From Psychrobacter sp. PG1 (GTDB lineage Bacteria; Pseudomonadota; Gammaproteobacteria; Pseudomonadales; Moraxellaceae), in contig NZ_JABUZG010000084.1 of NCBI RefSeq assembly GCF_014897815.1, positions 319,816 through 383,815 of the forward strand: DNA of 64,000 nucleotides. Reading direction: 5' to 3'. The position numbers and the translations under genes are program-made. Positions within the stretch are counted from its first letter, which is position 1, and each line of letters begins with the position of its first letter. The notes under the pieces are model-generated. The model saw nothing but the letters and a program-made list of their open reading frames with translations. It was not told the origin of the DNA and ran no database searches. Shown here one piece after another: positions 20,602 through 30,500 of this stretch.

Positions 20602-21705
20602 CTATTCAAAGAACTGTCGAATACCAGCAACACTGATACCACCATGCTCTAATACTTGATGAATCATCACAGGTGATAAACCACCCAAACCGATAATCGG
20701 CATGTCAGCCAATTGTGCCAATGCTGACCATGATTCCCAACCAAGTGGCACAGTATCAGGATGTGTATGGGTAACTAGTACAGGAGACAAAAAGGCGCCA
20801 ATGACGGGCGGTAATTGCTGCTGTAACCGATTATGAGCCAGTTTATTGGCAGCATCAATACTGGCGGCATCATGACAACTGACTATTAACGGGTAATTTT
20901 TAGACAGCACTCTATCTTGTGTATCTTCCGACCATTGCAACAATGCGGTATGAGACAGCTGATTGGCAACGATTGAATTGGTAGTGGTTGTATCTTTCAT
21001 TGCTAGCGGCGCTTCAATGGTTAGGGTCTGTCCATTGACATCACAAGGGACAATCGCCTTAATATCTGGACGCATATGCATCAACTGCGCTGCCATACTT
21101 TCTGAGCCAGCTGCCTTTATTCGAATATATACCCAAGCATTGGCTGTTAGCTTGTTTTGATGAAAAGTCAGCCATGCGGCCATTGGATCAGGTGAGGCAT
21201 CAAAATGCGTCAATGGATAGGTAATTGCTATCGTTGTTGGCACACTGAGCCATTCGAGAATCGTCTGGTTAGCAGCGGGTAAATGATACTTTCCTGCTAA
21301 TAAATCTGCCTTATTTACCCACGTTAGCGCCTGACCTTCTAGCCCATATTGGCGATGCTTATGCTGCTCATACTGCTGCGCGGTCAGCTCAACCTTATAA
21401 ATCTGTAAACTGACCTGCTTATCACCATAATCATGATGCAGACGTCCAAGCTTGACCATCGTATTGTCACAAATTTCAATGCCTGTCTCTTCAGCGACTT
21501 CCCGAATCAATGCCTGCTCGGCGTTTTCATTGGCTTCTATTTTGCCACCTACAAATTCATAGCGATTGCCTTGATGCTGGGCGGCGTTTCTAAATCCAAG
21601 TAAATATTGGGCTTTATGATGAATGACCGCAACTGCCACGTTTACGATGAGTACTTTTTCGCTGTTAAATGAGCCATCAATGTGGTTGTCTGCTTCATTT
21701 GGCAT
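20602..21705 (-). CDS. Nudix hydrolase fused to a thiamine-phosphate-synthase-like domain (MutT/ThiE type)
   Basis: The 367 residues make two domains. The N-terminal one (about 18-150) is a Nudix hydrolase with a complete box starting GGKIEANENAEQ and ending REVAEETGI; related MutT proteins remove 8-oxo-dGTP. The C-terminal one (about 160-367) has a worn TIM-barrel pattern of the ThiE/TenI type ending PIIGLGGLSP and GGISVAGIRQFF. Such fusions are known in Pseudomonas and relatives; the role of the second domain is unsettled, and its thiamine activity is doubtful. An AAGGAG site precedes the ATG. Confidence 0.88.
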   Translation of the reverse strand: MPNEADNHIDGSFNSEKVLIVNVAVAVIHHKAQYLLGFRNAAQHQGNRYEFVGGKIEANENAEQALIREVAEETGIEICDNTMVKLGRLHHDYGDKQVSLQIYKVELTAQQYEQHKHRQYGLEGQALTWVNKADLLAGKYHLPAANQTILEWLSVPTTIAITYPLTHFDASPDPMAAWLTFHQNKLTANAWVYIRIKAAGSESMAAQLMHMRPDIKAIVPCDVNGQTLTIEAPLAMKDTTTTNSIVANQLSHTALLQWSEDTQDRVLSKNYPLIVSCHDAASIDAANKLAHNRLQQQLPPVIGAFLSPVLVTHTHPDTVPLGWESWSALAQLADMPIIGLGGLSPVMIHQVLEHGGISVAGIRQFFE

Positions 21706-21897
21706 CGGCGTCTCCTTTATTACTGTTTTTTTAAAGTGCGATTTGATAGGTTTATACCTTCAAAAAACCAAGTCAATTTAAAACCAACTTATTGATTTAT
21801 AATAACAATTAGATAATTTTTATTTATTTAAACCTCATTTACAAAAGTTGCTTTAGATAAATTTACACAATGACTGCATTTTATTTTATCAATTACC

Positions 21898-21926
21898 TTG
21901 CAAAATTCTTCAATGTAAATGATAAT
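21898..21926 (+). promoter_or_regulatory. Candidate sigma-70 promoter of hemP
   Basis: TTGCAA, a 17-base spacer, then GATAAT. The -10 overlaps the Fur box, so Fur with iron would block RNA polymerase. The predicted leader is about 60 bases, ending with AAAAGGAA before the ATG. Confidence 0.6.
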
Positions 21927-21934
21927 TATTATCG
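21920..21934. promoter_or_regulatory. Fur box upstream of hemP
   Basis: TGATAATTATTATCG matches the 7-1-7 Fur consensus (TGATAAT-N-ATTATCA) at 13 of 14 defined positions. It overlaps the likely -10 element, a typical arrangement for iron repression. Confidence 0.8.
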
Positions 21935-21995
21935 TTAAAGATAGTTACTGTATCGCCATTACTATTCAGCCATTTTTTATCAAAAGGAATTTACT

Positions 21996-22160
21996 ATGAG
22001 CATGGTTATCTCTCGTTACTTGAATTGCCGTGAAAACCGTTTACCAACTTTGCAATCACAACACTTATTTGCACTCACTAAAGAAGTGCGTATTGAGCAT
22101 GAGGGTGAAGAGTATCGACTACGTTTGACACGTAATAATCGCTTAATCCTGACCAAATAG
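21996..22160 (+). CDS. hemP: Hemin uptake protein HemP
   Basis: My own translation gives 54 residues. The C-terminal half carries the HemP family pattern KEVRIEHEGEEYRLRLTRN followed by LILTK. A strong AAAAGGAA site precedes the ATG. HemP proteins are small cytoplasmic factors linked to haem uptake; in some bacteria they act as regulators of haem receptor genes. Here no receptor or transporter gene adjoins it: a MITE-like repeat and then the convergent tamB follow. The upstream Fur box makes iron-repressed expression very likely. Confidence 0.93.
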   Translation: MSMVISRYLNCRENRLPTLQSQHLFALTKEVRIEHEGEEYRLRLTRNNRLILTK

Positions 22161-22186
22161 ATTAATATCATTCATCATCAATATTA

Positions 22187-22356
22187 GGGTGTGTCCTCAT
22201 TTTAAAAATGGTGATAAAAATGAGATAAATTGCCGTCAAACAAGGAAAATAGCGCCGATAATATCGAGATATTAGTCAGCTATTTGACGCCGTTTGGCAA
22301 GATTTGGCCATTTTTAACCCATTTAGATGACTATCAATTGAATTGAGGACACCTCC
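22187..22356. mobile_element. 170 bp MITE-like element with terminal inverted repeats
   Basis: The left end GGGTGTGTCCTCATTTT and the inverted right end GGAGGTGTCCTCAATT share most positions, including nine in a row (TGTCCTCA plus flanking G). Both ends are bounded by TA, so the insertion may have duplicated TA or a longer TTA/TAA target. The interior has no coding frame but holds a palindrome TAATATC-GA-GATATTA at 22259-22274, flanked by AAATAGC and GCTATTT. The whole could therefore fold into a long imperfect hairpin. It is too small to encode a transposase and would need one in trans. The IS family is not identified. Confidence 0.7.
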
Positions 22357-22366
22357 TAACCTACCT

Positions 22367-22401
22367 ATAAAAAAACGCCTTCATTCAAAGGCGTTTTTTA
22401 T
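22367..22401. terminator. Terminator between hemP and tamB
   Basis: aaaaacgcctt and aaggcgttttt pair perfectly around cattca-type loop bases. T-runs follow on both strands, so it can end both the tamB (minus) and hemP (plus) transcripts. Confidence 0.85.
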
Positions 22402-22419
22402 TGGATAAAACGATGCGAT

Positions 22420-25400
22420 TTAGAACTGCCAACTGTAAACCACATCCACCGCGTTTTCTGCCGCTGAGGTTGCCTCTACATAAATACGTCGAGTTAACTG
22501 ATAACGAATAGATAAGCTATTTTGAGCATTAAACACCCCTACCCCGTAGCGTATATACAAGTCAGGCGTCACGTAACCGGTGACGTTGACGTTGGTGTCT
22601 TCACTACTGCCTGAGGCATCAACGGTCAAGCTCTGAAAACCAAAAATCTGACCGATTTGATTGGTTAGATTACGCGTGCCACTCAGTCCAAAGCTTAAGC
22701 CCGCGGCGGCTAGGTTATTCGTCACTTGCGATTTAAAGCCTTGCTCACTGATTTGGGTGGCGCCCTTGTTATTAATTCGACCTGTCACCAAAGCATTCAT
22801 CGCCTGCTGTTGGGTCAAACCTGCATTATTAAAGACAATAATATTGGGGCTTTCTGTATTGCCTTTGACACGGACACCTACGGTTTTGCCACTGATCGTT
22901 TTAACCGCCTCAATACTGAGGTTAGGTTTCATCACATCACCGTTAAAGCGCACTTGTCCGTAGTTAAGCTCTAGGTTCTGACCAAAAGCGTTGATATTGG
23001 TACGACGTGATACTTGCACCACCCCTTTTGCACGCATGACACCCGTGCCATTTTGAGTGATATTAATCGCACCAGCTAAAGGAATAACGGCACCAAAACC
23101 ACGGAAGTTGATATCATCACCCAAGTCGACACCGATATCCGCATTGATTGACCAAGGTTTCGATATTGCCAATACCTCGTCAATATTGCCAATGAGACGA
23201 CGATCAAGAACTACTGCATCCTCGGTTTGAGTAATGATATCTTCGCTGGCTTCTGGCGGACGAATGGTCGCTGACGGTACGCTGACCGCCCCTTTAATAT
23301 CAACATAGCGATCGCCTGGACGCACGATGATATCAATATCAGGATTGATTTCTGCCACTAACAATGGTGGCTGGGTAATCACCAAACGCTCGCCGCTGAC
23401 GCTAAGCTTGGCTTGGAGTTTTTGTTGCCAATTAACGGTACCAGCCAAAACCCCTTTACCCGTACCACTGCTGAAGGTTCCATCAATAGTCGCTTGCGTG
23501 CCACGAATTTTGGCGTCAGTATTTACATTGGTTAAATTAATGGGCAAATCAAGCATCGCAATACGGCCATTAGCAAGTTTTACATCGCCATAGAATTGCG
23601 GCTTATCTAATGTACCGCCCAATCCTCCTGCCATCGTGACATTGCCCTCTAGCACTCGCATACCTGGGAAGAAAGGCTTGAATATCGCAAGGTTAAGCTC
23701 ATTCAATACCAAAGCGCCCGAAATTGGCTTAGGCGTTTTATAAGGATCAACGACCACTTCAGCATAGCCACGCGCACCGCCACCAGTGTTAATATCGGTA
23801 CGTAGTTTGATGCCCTCAGGGACGGACAGTGCAATCAATGAGACCCGCTTATAAGGCAGAGTGACGGGTAAACTATCACCATCTTGAATCAAACCGATTT
23901 TGCCGTTGTCTGAATACAGTGTGGTATTAATCGTCGGTGGACGACCACGTTGCCAGCCAACAATCGCCTTACCATTAATTTTGCCATGCCAGTCGATATC
24001 TTTGGGTAAAAAGACAGATAGTAATGACGTATCTAGATTTTGTAAGGCAATATTCACCTCACCTTTATCAGGTGACGCGATTAAGTTTTCACGTAAGCAG
24101 ACCTTGCCCGTTTGATCAGTGGCTTGCCAGCAGTGCGCTGCCAACTGTACTTTTAAATCGTTATTATTGCCATTTTGATTGTTGGGTAAATTAACAATTA
24201 ACTGCGCTGGCTGTAACTGATTTAAGGTCGCATATTTGGATTGAACACGGCCCTTACCGATGACGCCAGACCAGCTCAGTTTATCCCGATTGAAGCCGCC
24301 TTTAAGCCTTGCGCCAATCGTGAGCTGCTCATTGGCAACGTCAAGATTGACCACATGCGCCTGCTCAGTACCATTAAATGTTGCTTTAACGCTTTTAAAA
24401 CTCTGTCCAGCTGCATCTAAGCCTTCAGCGGTGATAATAAGCTGACTTGGGCTGTTTGCTAAATTGACCAGCTTACCGCGCACGCGACCTTGGCGCAAAA
24501 TAAAGCCCGGCAGTGCAATCCGCTCACCAACCAAATCGATATAAATAGTTGGCAGCGCTTGTCCTACTGGCTGTGATAAGGTCGCACCGCCAGTGACTTT
24601 GCCAGCCAATTTATCTGACAACTGATCCAGACTGGTGATATTAATTTTGGTTTGTAATTGCTTAGCATTGCCATTAGCAGTGACATAATTATCACCCCAA
24701 CGTAGCACTAAATTATCCGCGTTTAAGCTGTCTATCAAGGCATTTACTTGCTTATATTGCGCCTGTGCATCTTGCGTTTGTAGGCGCTTGAAATAGCTTG
24801 CTAAATCTTTTGGCAGACGCATCTTCGCCGCTAAGCTACCCTTAGCACTAAGCGGTTGACCTTTTAGCATACCTCTTAAATCAATTTTTTTGATATTAAT
24901 GATTTGCTGCGAGTCACTCCAGCGCCCATCCGTATCGATAGTGCCGGTGATAAGGCTTGGAGTATCTTTGAGGAAATAACCAATATTAAAACGATCCATC
25001 ACTGCGTCAATATCCCACGCAATGCCTTGACGTACATCAACTGTCCCTTTGGCATCAATACTGCCTGCCGCGCCCACATGACGGAAACGCTTAATACGAA
25101 TCAGCTGATCATCACCACTGGCATCAATGGTCAGCTTGCCCGCTGGTAATTGCTCAGCATCTAGCACTCCATCGAAATTCACCGCAAAACGTTGCAGTTT
25201 GCCTGCGGCATTTTTACTATTCTTAGGCGCAGTTTGCCACTCGCCCCTGGTTTTTAGATCACCAGTGATAATCGCTGGATTGTTGGGTAAAAAATAACCC
25301 AAATTAAATTTATCAAAGCGACCATCTATCGTCCAGCCGATATTTTTACGCAAATCGATGACGCCCTTGGCATTCACTGCGCCCGCTTCACCGTTGTAAT

Positions 25401-27414
25401 TGAGCTTACGAATACTGATAAACTTTGGCGTGCCAGCCGCATCAATAGATAGGCGTCCTTTTGGTACATCTGCAGTATCGACTTGACCATTGAAGCGCGC
25501 ATCGAACATAGACAGCTCGCCACCAACGATATCGATTTTGGCATCACCTGCACCCGTTATGCCAATAGCACGGCCGTCTTGAGTCGCATCAAGTTGAGCC
25601 TGCAAGTCGGTCTTGTTTAAGGTGATAATATGACGCTGACCACTAACGCCACCTTTAGTAATAGTCAATAAACGACCACGCGCGCTGACACTACCGGTTA
25701 GGCGCTCAAGCGGCAAATCACTGCGATACTGTTTGGGTAATAATCCATTGGTACGCGCATCTATCTGCCATGTGAGCGGACGCTTTTTATTTGCCAATTG
25801 AATCTGCCCAATACCTGATAAGTCGCCCACAACCCCTTTATAATTCAGGCGATTGATGTCGATGACATCCCCAGCTTTGCGCACGCGCACATCATAGTTG
25901 CCTTTAGGAGCGGCATTCAATTCATTAATGACCGCATTGGCATCTACTGATAACCGTGAGCCACGAATGATGACATCCGCCTGTCCACGCGGACTATCAA
26001 TATTACCGATATTAGGCACATCGCGGCGGATTAGGTTTTGCCATTTAGCATCGATATACCAAGGCGCTACCTGTGTCGACTTCGCTGACATTTTGCCTTG
26101 GACGATATTGGCATTCACATGCTCGCCATCACGTTGACGCAAATCTGCATCAAGCTCTACGTTACCAGTGCTGTTTTTCTGCTGATAATGTAATGACAGT
26201 CGACCATTCAGCTTTTGCGGTGCATATGCTTTGAAATCAGCATAGTCATCAGGAATAACACGGCGAATATCAAAATTGCTACCTGTCGCTCGTATTTTTG
26301 CATCAAAGCTGTCTTGCCAATCTAAAATACCTTGCAGAATTAAATTTCCAGCTGGCACCTGAGCATCTAAGCGATCAATACGTAACTGACTGTTTGCAAT
26401 GACGGCGCGACCTTGATAGTGACCAGACGGAATGTCTTTAGCCGTCAGCTCAGTATTGATACGCAGACGTATTTCAGAGATCACCCCTGTCGCGGTAGCA
26501 GTACCACTTTTTAAACGAATTTTTTGGCTTTCAGCATAAGGGATCAAAATATCATCCCATTGCAATTTTGCCTGGAACGGCGAATCCTGATCTAAACCTT
26601 GTACAACAAAATCACCGCTCACATCGCTGTCATTGTAGCGACTACGAACTTTACCGACCGTACGTTTTAGCGTCCCTGTTGCTGTGATATTCAATGGGTC
26701 AACATAGGCTTTTTCTAGCGCACTGACTTCTGCAATCGCGCTTAAATCTAGCGGATAGTCGCCTTGTAAATCAATTTCACCTTGTAAGGCACTGATTTTG
26801 ACGATATCAGCATATTGTAAATCACCGCGACCAACCGTTACCATGCTACCGACCCATGTCAAATCACGAGCAACAATATCCTGCACAACGATGGGCTCTT
26901 TGGTCACTTGTTTATAAGTAATATTTTTTATTTTAGCGTGATCAAAGCGTAAGTTCACTGGTAGCTGTAACGTTTTATAATCGAACGGCTCACCCGTTGG
27001 TGGCTTGTTATTGATAATCTCAATGGTTTGTATGTCTGCATCACGCAGATGCACTTCTTTGGCAAATATGGCACGCCAGCCTATCTTGACATAAGCTTTA
27101 TCAACCAATACTTCAAGGTCTTCAGTTGCCTTGATATCGATATCAGTGACCCAGATACCATCACGTAAATTACCGCGACCATATTTAAAATCAATGCCCG
27201 TCTCAGCACTGACTTTTTCTAATATAAACTTCGTACCCGACTCTGTGCCCATTGCGTAAAAAAACACGGCAAACATGATGGCCAGCACAATTAAAATAAG
27301 TACCAGTAATTTGAGCAAAAATGACAGCGGATACCAACGTCTGACGGCACGAGCGTCGCGCTGTGCTGGATCTTCATCTGGGGCGTTATTAGGCGGGGTA
27401 TTTTTTGTCAGCAT
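22420..27414 (-). CDS. tamB: Translocation and assembly module subunit TamB
   Basis: This is a very long inner-membrane-anchored AsmA-like protein (about 1,664 residues) spanning the periplasm. It works with TamA in OMP and autotransporter insertion and in phospholipid transport. One transmembrane segment at about 33-55 is followed by repeated beta-rich segments. Several start with similar text (for example QIDARTNG, TIDGRFDKFNLGYFL, DIDAVMDRFNIGYFL), which reflects internal duplication. The C-terminal TamB/DUF490 domain ends YVEATSAAENAVDVVYSWQF. The ATG at 27414 is preferred over a TTG three codons upstream; neither has a strong ribosome site. It follows tamA after about 165 bases. Confidence 0.95.
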   Translation of the reverse strand: MLTKNTPPNNAPDEDPAQRDARAVRRWYPLSFLLKLLVLILIVLAIMFAVFFYAMGTESGTKFILEKVSAETGIDFKYGRGNLRDGIWVTDIDIKATEDLEVLVDKAYVKIGWRAIFAKEVHLRDADIQTIEIINNKPPTGEPFDYKTLQLPVNLRFDHAKIKNITYKQVTKEPIVVQDIVARDLTWVGSMVTVGRGDLQYADIVKISALQGEIDLQGDYPLDLSAIAEVSALEKAYVDPLNITATGTLKRTVGKVRSRYNDSDVSGDFVVQGLDQDSPFQAKLQWDDILIPYAESQKIRLKSGTATATGVISEIRLRINTELTAKDIPSGHYQGRAVIANSQLRIDRLDAQVPAGNLILQGILDWQDSFDAKIRATGSNFDIRRVIPDDYADFKAYAPQKLNGRLSLHYQQKNSTGNVELDADLRQRDGEHVNANIVQGKMSAKSTQVAPWYIDAKWQNLIRRDVPNIGNIDSPRGQADVIIRGSRLSVDANAVINELNAAPKGNYDVRVRKAGDVIDINRLNYKGVVGDLSGIGQIQLANKKRPLTWQIDARTNGLLPKQYRSDLPLERLTGSVSARGRLLTITKGGVSGQRHIITLNKTDLQAQLDATQDGRAIGITGAGDAKIDIVGGELSMFDARFNGQVDTADVPKGRLSIDAAGTPKFISIRKLNYNGEAGAVNAKGVIDLRKNIGWTIDGRFDKFNLGYFLPNNPAIITGDLKTRGEWQTAPKNSKNAAGKLQRFAVNFDGVLDAEQLPAGKLTIDASGDDQLIRIKRFRHVGAAGSIDAKGTVDVRQGIAWDIDAVMDRFNIGYFLKDTPSLITGTIDTDGRWSDSQQIINIKKIDLRGMLKGQPLSAKGSLAAKMRLPKDLASYFKRLQTQDAQAQYKQVNALIDSLNADNLVLRWGDNYVTANGNAKQLQTKINITSLDQLSDKLAGKVTGGATLSQPVGQALPTIYIDLVGERIALPGFILRQGRVRGKLVNLANSPSQLIITAEGLDAAGQSFKSVKATFNGTEQAHVVNLDVANEQLTIGARLKGGFNRDKLSWSGVIGKGRVQSKYATLNQLQPAQLIVNLPNNQNGNNNDLKVQLAAHCWQATDQTGKVCLRENLIASPDKGEVNIALQNLDTSLLSVFLPKDIDWHGKINGKAIVGWQRGRPPTINTTLYSDNGKIGLIQDGDSLPVTLPYKRVSLIALSVPEGIKLRTDINTGGGARGYAEVVVDPYKTPKPISGALVLNELNLAIFKPFFPGMRVLEGNVTMAGGLGGTLDKPQFYGDVKLANGRIAMLDLPINLTNVNTDAKIRGTQATIDGTFSSGTGKGVLAGTVNWQQKLQAKLSVSGERLVITQPPLLVAEINPDIDIIVRPGDRYVDIKGAVSVPSATIRPPEASEDIITQTEDAVVLDRRLIGNIDEVLAISKPWSINADIGVDLGDDINFRGFGAVIPLAGAINITQNGTGVMRAKGVVQVSRRTNINAFGQNLELNYGQVRFNGDVMKPNLSIEAVKTISGKTVGVRVKGNTESPNIIVFNNAGLTQQQAMNALVTGRINNKGATQISEQGFKSQVTNNLAAAGLSFGLSGTRNLTNQIGQIFGFQSLTVDASGSSEDTNVNVTGYVTPDLYIRYGVGVFNAQNSLSIRYQLTRRIYVEATSAAENAVDVVYSWQF

Positions 27415-27487
27415 GACACTCAACTACGTTAAAGAATGGTCACCGGCAATCGGCACGATAAATAAGGAATACAACGGATATTGCTAA

Positions 27488-27553
27488 TAGCGCGTATTGA
27501 ACCTGTCTCAATTTCACTAACGGAGACGACTTAATAATGATCAATACGCGCTA
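27488..27553. repeat. Nested inverted repeat between tamA and tamB
   Basis: TAGCGCGTATTGA (27488-27500) and TCAATACGCGCTA (27541-27553) are perfect 13-base inverted repeats. Inside them GTCTC (27505-27509) pairs with GAGAC (27523-27527). Neither strand has a T-run after the stem, so this is more likely an mRNA stem inside the tamA-tamB transcript or a repeat element than a terminator. Confidence 0.65.
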
Positions 27554-27579
27554 AATGATGTCACCACTGGATTGCATGG

Positions 27580-30500
27580 CTATAAAGGCGAGCCAATAAA
27601 GAAATGCAGTCTAACGGGTATGCTTTCTTCTGTCACCCCAGCAGCCACATCAACTCGTACCACACCGACTGGCGATGCCCAGCGGATACCAACACCGACG
27701 CCGACCTTTGTCTCAGTCTCGAAGTTTTTGTCGTAAGCATTACCCACATCAGTGAAGAATGCCCCGCGGAATCCTGGTTTAAATTCATAATTATACTCTG
27801 CACTACCAACCGCAAGCACTTGCCCACCAGTCAAATAGCCCTTGTCGAGCGGTGACAAGCTCTCATAGTCATAGCCACGAATACTTTGGTCACCACCCGC
27901 AAAGAAGCGTAATTTATAAGGCACATCATAAAAATCATCTGCCCAGATGTAGCCTGTATTCAGACTGCCCAGCACTTGATGCTTTTGCTCATCGCCAAAA
28001 CTATAAATGCCGCTGACACCCGCGCGAATGATTGCCATATTAGTGTCGCTAAGGGCTTTATCAGCCCCTGCTTCAAGCGAGTAATACTGACGCATACCGC
28101 GAGTCGGATTGGTCACACTGTCTACATCGGTTTTGTTCATACCATAACCAAATAGCAGCGCTTGCTGCTTAGGCTTAGAAGAAGTAAAGCGGATAGGTAG
28201 GTCGTCCAACTCTGTCTCATCGACCCCAGTCTCTAGCTCATCTAAACGGTAATTCACAGAGTAGCTGCGATTCCAGCCACTGTCACGGCGAATATTACGC
28301 GCCAATGCCGCTTTTAGCGTCGTAGTAGATAGGTCGAAGTTGCCTTCACCTTGGTCGATGACCTCTTCTTCATAGGTAAGACGCGCATCTAATTTATCGT
28401 TAAGTGGATGTTTCCAAGGTCGACTGGCATAAACAGCGACGTTTTTGGTAATTCTGGAAACTTCGGTCTCTGCACCGGCTTGATAGCCTTTACGATTGAG
28501 CAAATTATAGTCTATTTTTGCCGTCGCTCGCACGCCCGTATCTGTGCCGTAACCAAGACCTACTTGGGCATCGCGCGGCTTACTTGAAGAGACAAAAACA
28601 TACAACGGTACTTTTTTACTTTCTGCCACTTGTCGCGGTGTTTTTCGACCAGCCAGCGTTGGTGGTACAAAGTTTTCATCAGTGATTAAGCTTTCTTCAT
28701 CAGGGAATATTTTTTGCGCAATATTACTGATGCCGTCGCTTATTTTACCCAAAAGATTGTCCGCCTCTTGGTCTTTTTCATCCAATACACGGTCATTTGG
28801 TAAGCGGCTCAAACGCTCTGCTTTTTGTTTGATAGCTTGTAGTTTATCAAGTGTTGCTGCATCAGCTTCAAAATCGATCGCCGCGATGTCGGCGGGATTG
28901 ACTGTTTCACCGCTATTGGCAGTCGTATTACCCTCACTCTCTGCGTTATTTTCATCACCATCATCAGCGTTATTGTCTTGATTAACACGGCTACTATTAG
29001 AAGCAGCTGAGCTTTCAGCACCATTATTACCCGCAATGTCTAAGGCGCCATCACTATTAATATCGTCGTCGAGTGTGCTGCTATCATTGGTAGGCGTGTT
29101 ATCAAAAGCCAAAGTACTGGCTTCACTGCGTTCATCTGGCGGCAATATCGACTCAACGTTGACTGTATTAAAATAACGAGTCGCTGATAAGTCATTGCTA
29201 AACTCGGTCACCGCTGGACGATAAAAAGGGTCACCGGGCTTAAAGTCGAACAACTGTTGTAATAGTGACAACTCAACAGGTAGCTTGTCAGGATCTTGGG
29301 TTAAGGTGTTGGTTTCTTCATCGTATGTAAAAAACACAACGTCATCAAACTCATAACGATCACCAGTGTTGTAGACCAGCGACACATCTGCTGTATTATC
29401 TGGCAAGATAATATCAACGGATTTGTTGAGCCAATATTGATCAAAATAGCCATAAGTATTACTCAGCGACTCAAGGGCCGCCTTGCTATCTTTATAAACA
29501 CGGTGATTGAAGATATCACCCACTTGTGGCGGCAAGTCTTTTTCAAGTGCTATATATTCTGGTTGTTCACTGCCTTCACCGCGAATCTCAACAATACGGC
29601 TATCCACACGTACCGGCTCGCCCAGCTCTTCGATAATGACATCGATCGTGTCAGCATTGCGCTGACGTAGGCGTAACGTAATATCATAGTAACCCACTGC
29701 TTGGGCTGCTTCTAATGCTGTTTGGCGTAGGCGTGGCAAGGCGGCCGTAAAGTCGGTAACTGACTGAACTGTCGTATCATCAAGGGCGGCCTTGATGTTT
29801 TTCATGGGCTGAACGTCATTATCCGCTTTGGTGAGCTTTGGCTTACCATCGACAGCACCTTCAGCGGTCGCCTGCCGTAGATAAATTGTGGTATCTACAT
29901 GTGGTAATGCCATCACACCTGCATTGAATAAACGGTTATAAAGGCGTTTCACGATATTGCCTTTATTACGAGCCATTGGCTTAGGCTTACTCGCTTGTTC
30001 GATACTCTGGTTTATTCCCTGAGAGTCCGCTTGATAGTCTGGCAAGTAGTCATCAGGATTGATGATATCTGACGTTGTACCATCTTCATTGGTCTCATCA
30101 CTGGCATTGGCGACAATCTCATTATCGAAAGTACCGGTTCCATCCACGCGTCCACTACTGACAGAGTCGCTAACATCGATCGGACGCGACATAACTTCAG
30201 CCGTCTGTGCACTTTCAGCGGCGCTCTCATTCCTACCTAATGTCTCAAGATTGTTAGGAGTTGGCAGATTGGTCGCATCCAAATCCACATCTAAACCAAT
30301 AGGCGGGGTTGTATCATCTAATGTAGCAATTGGCGCGTCAAAATCTCGATCGTTATTGCTGATATCATTATTATTGTTACTGTAATTGTTATTAACGTTG
30401 GTACTATTAATGTCCGTACTATTAGTGATGTCATCAATATCTTGGGCATTCTGCATATCCATCGCAGCCAGCTCACGATCAATCTCCTCGGGCGTCATCA

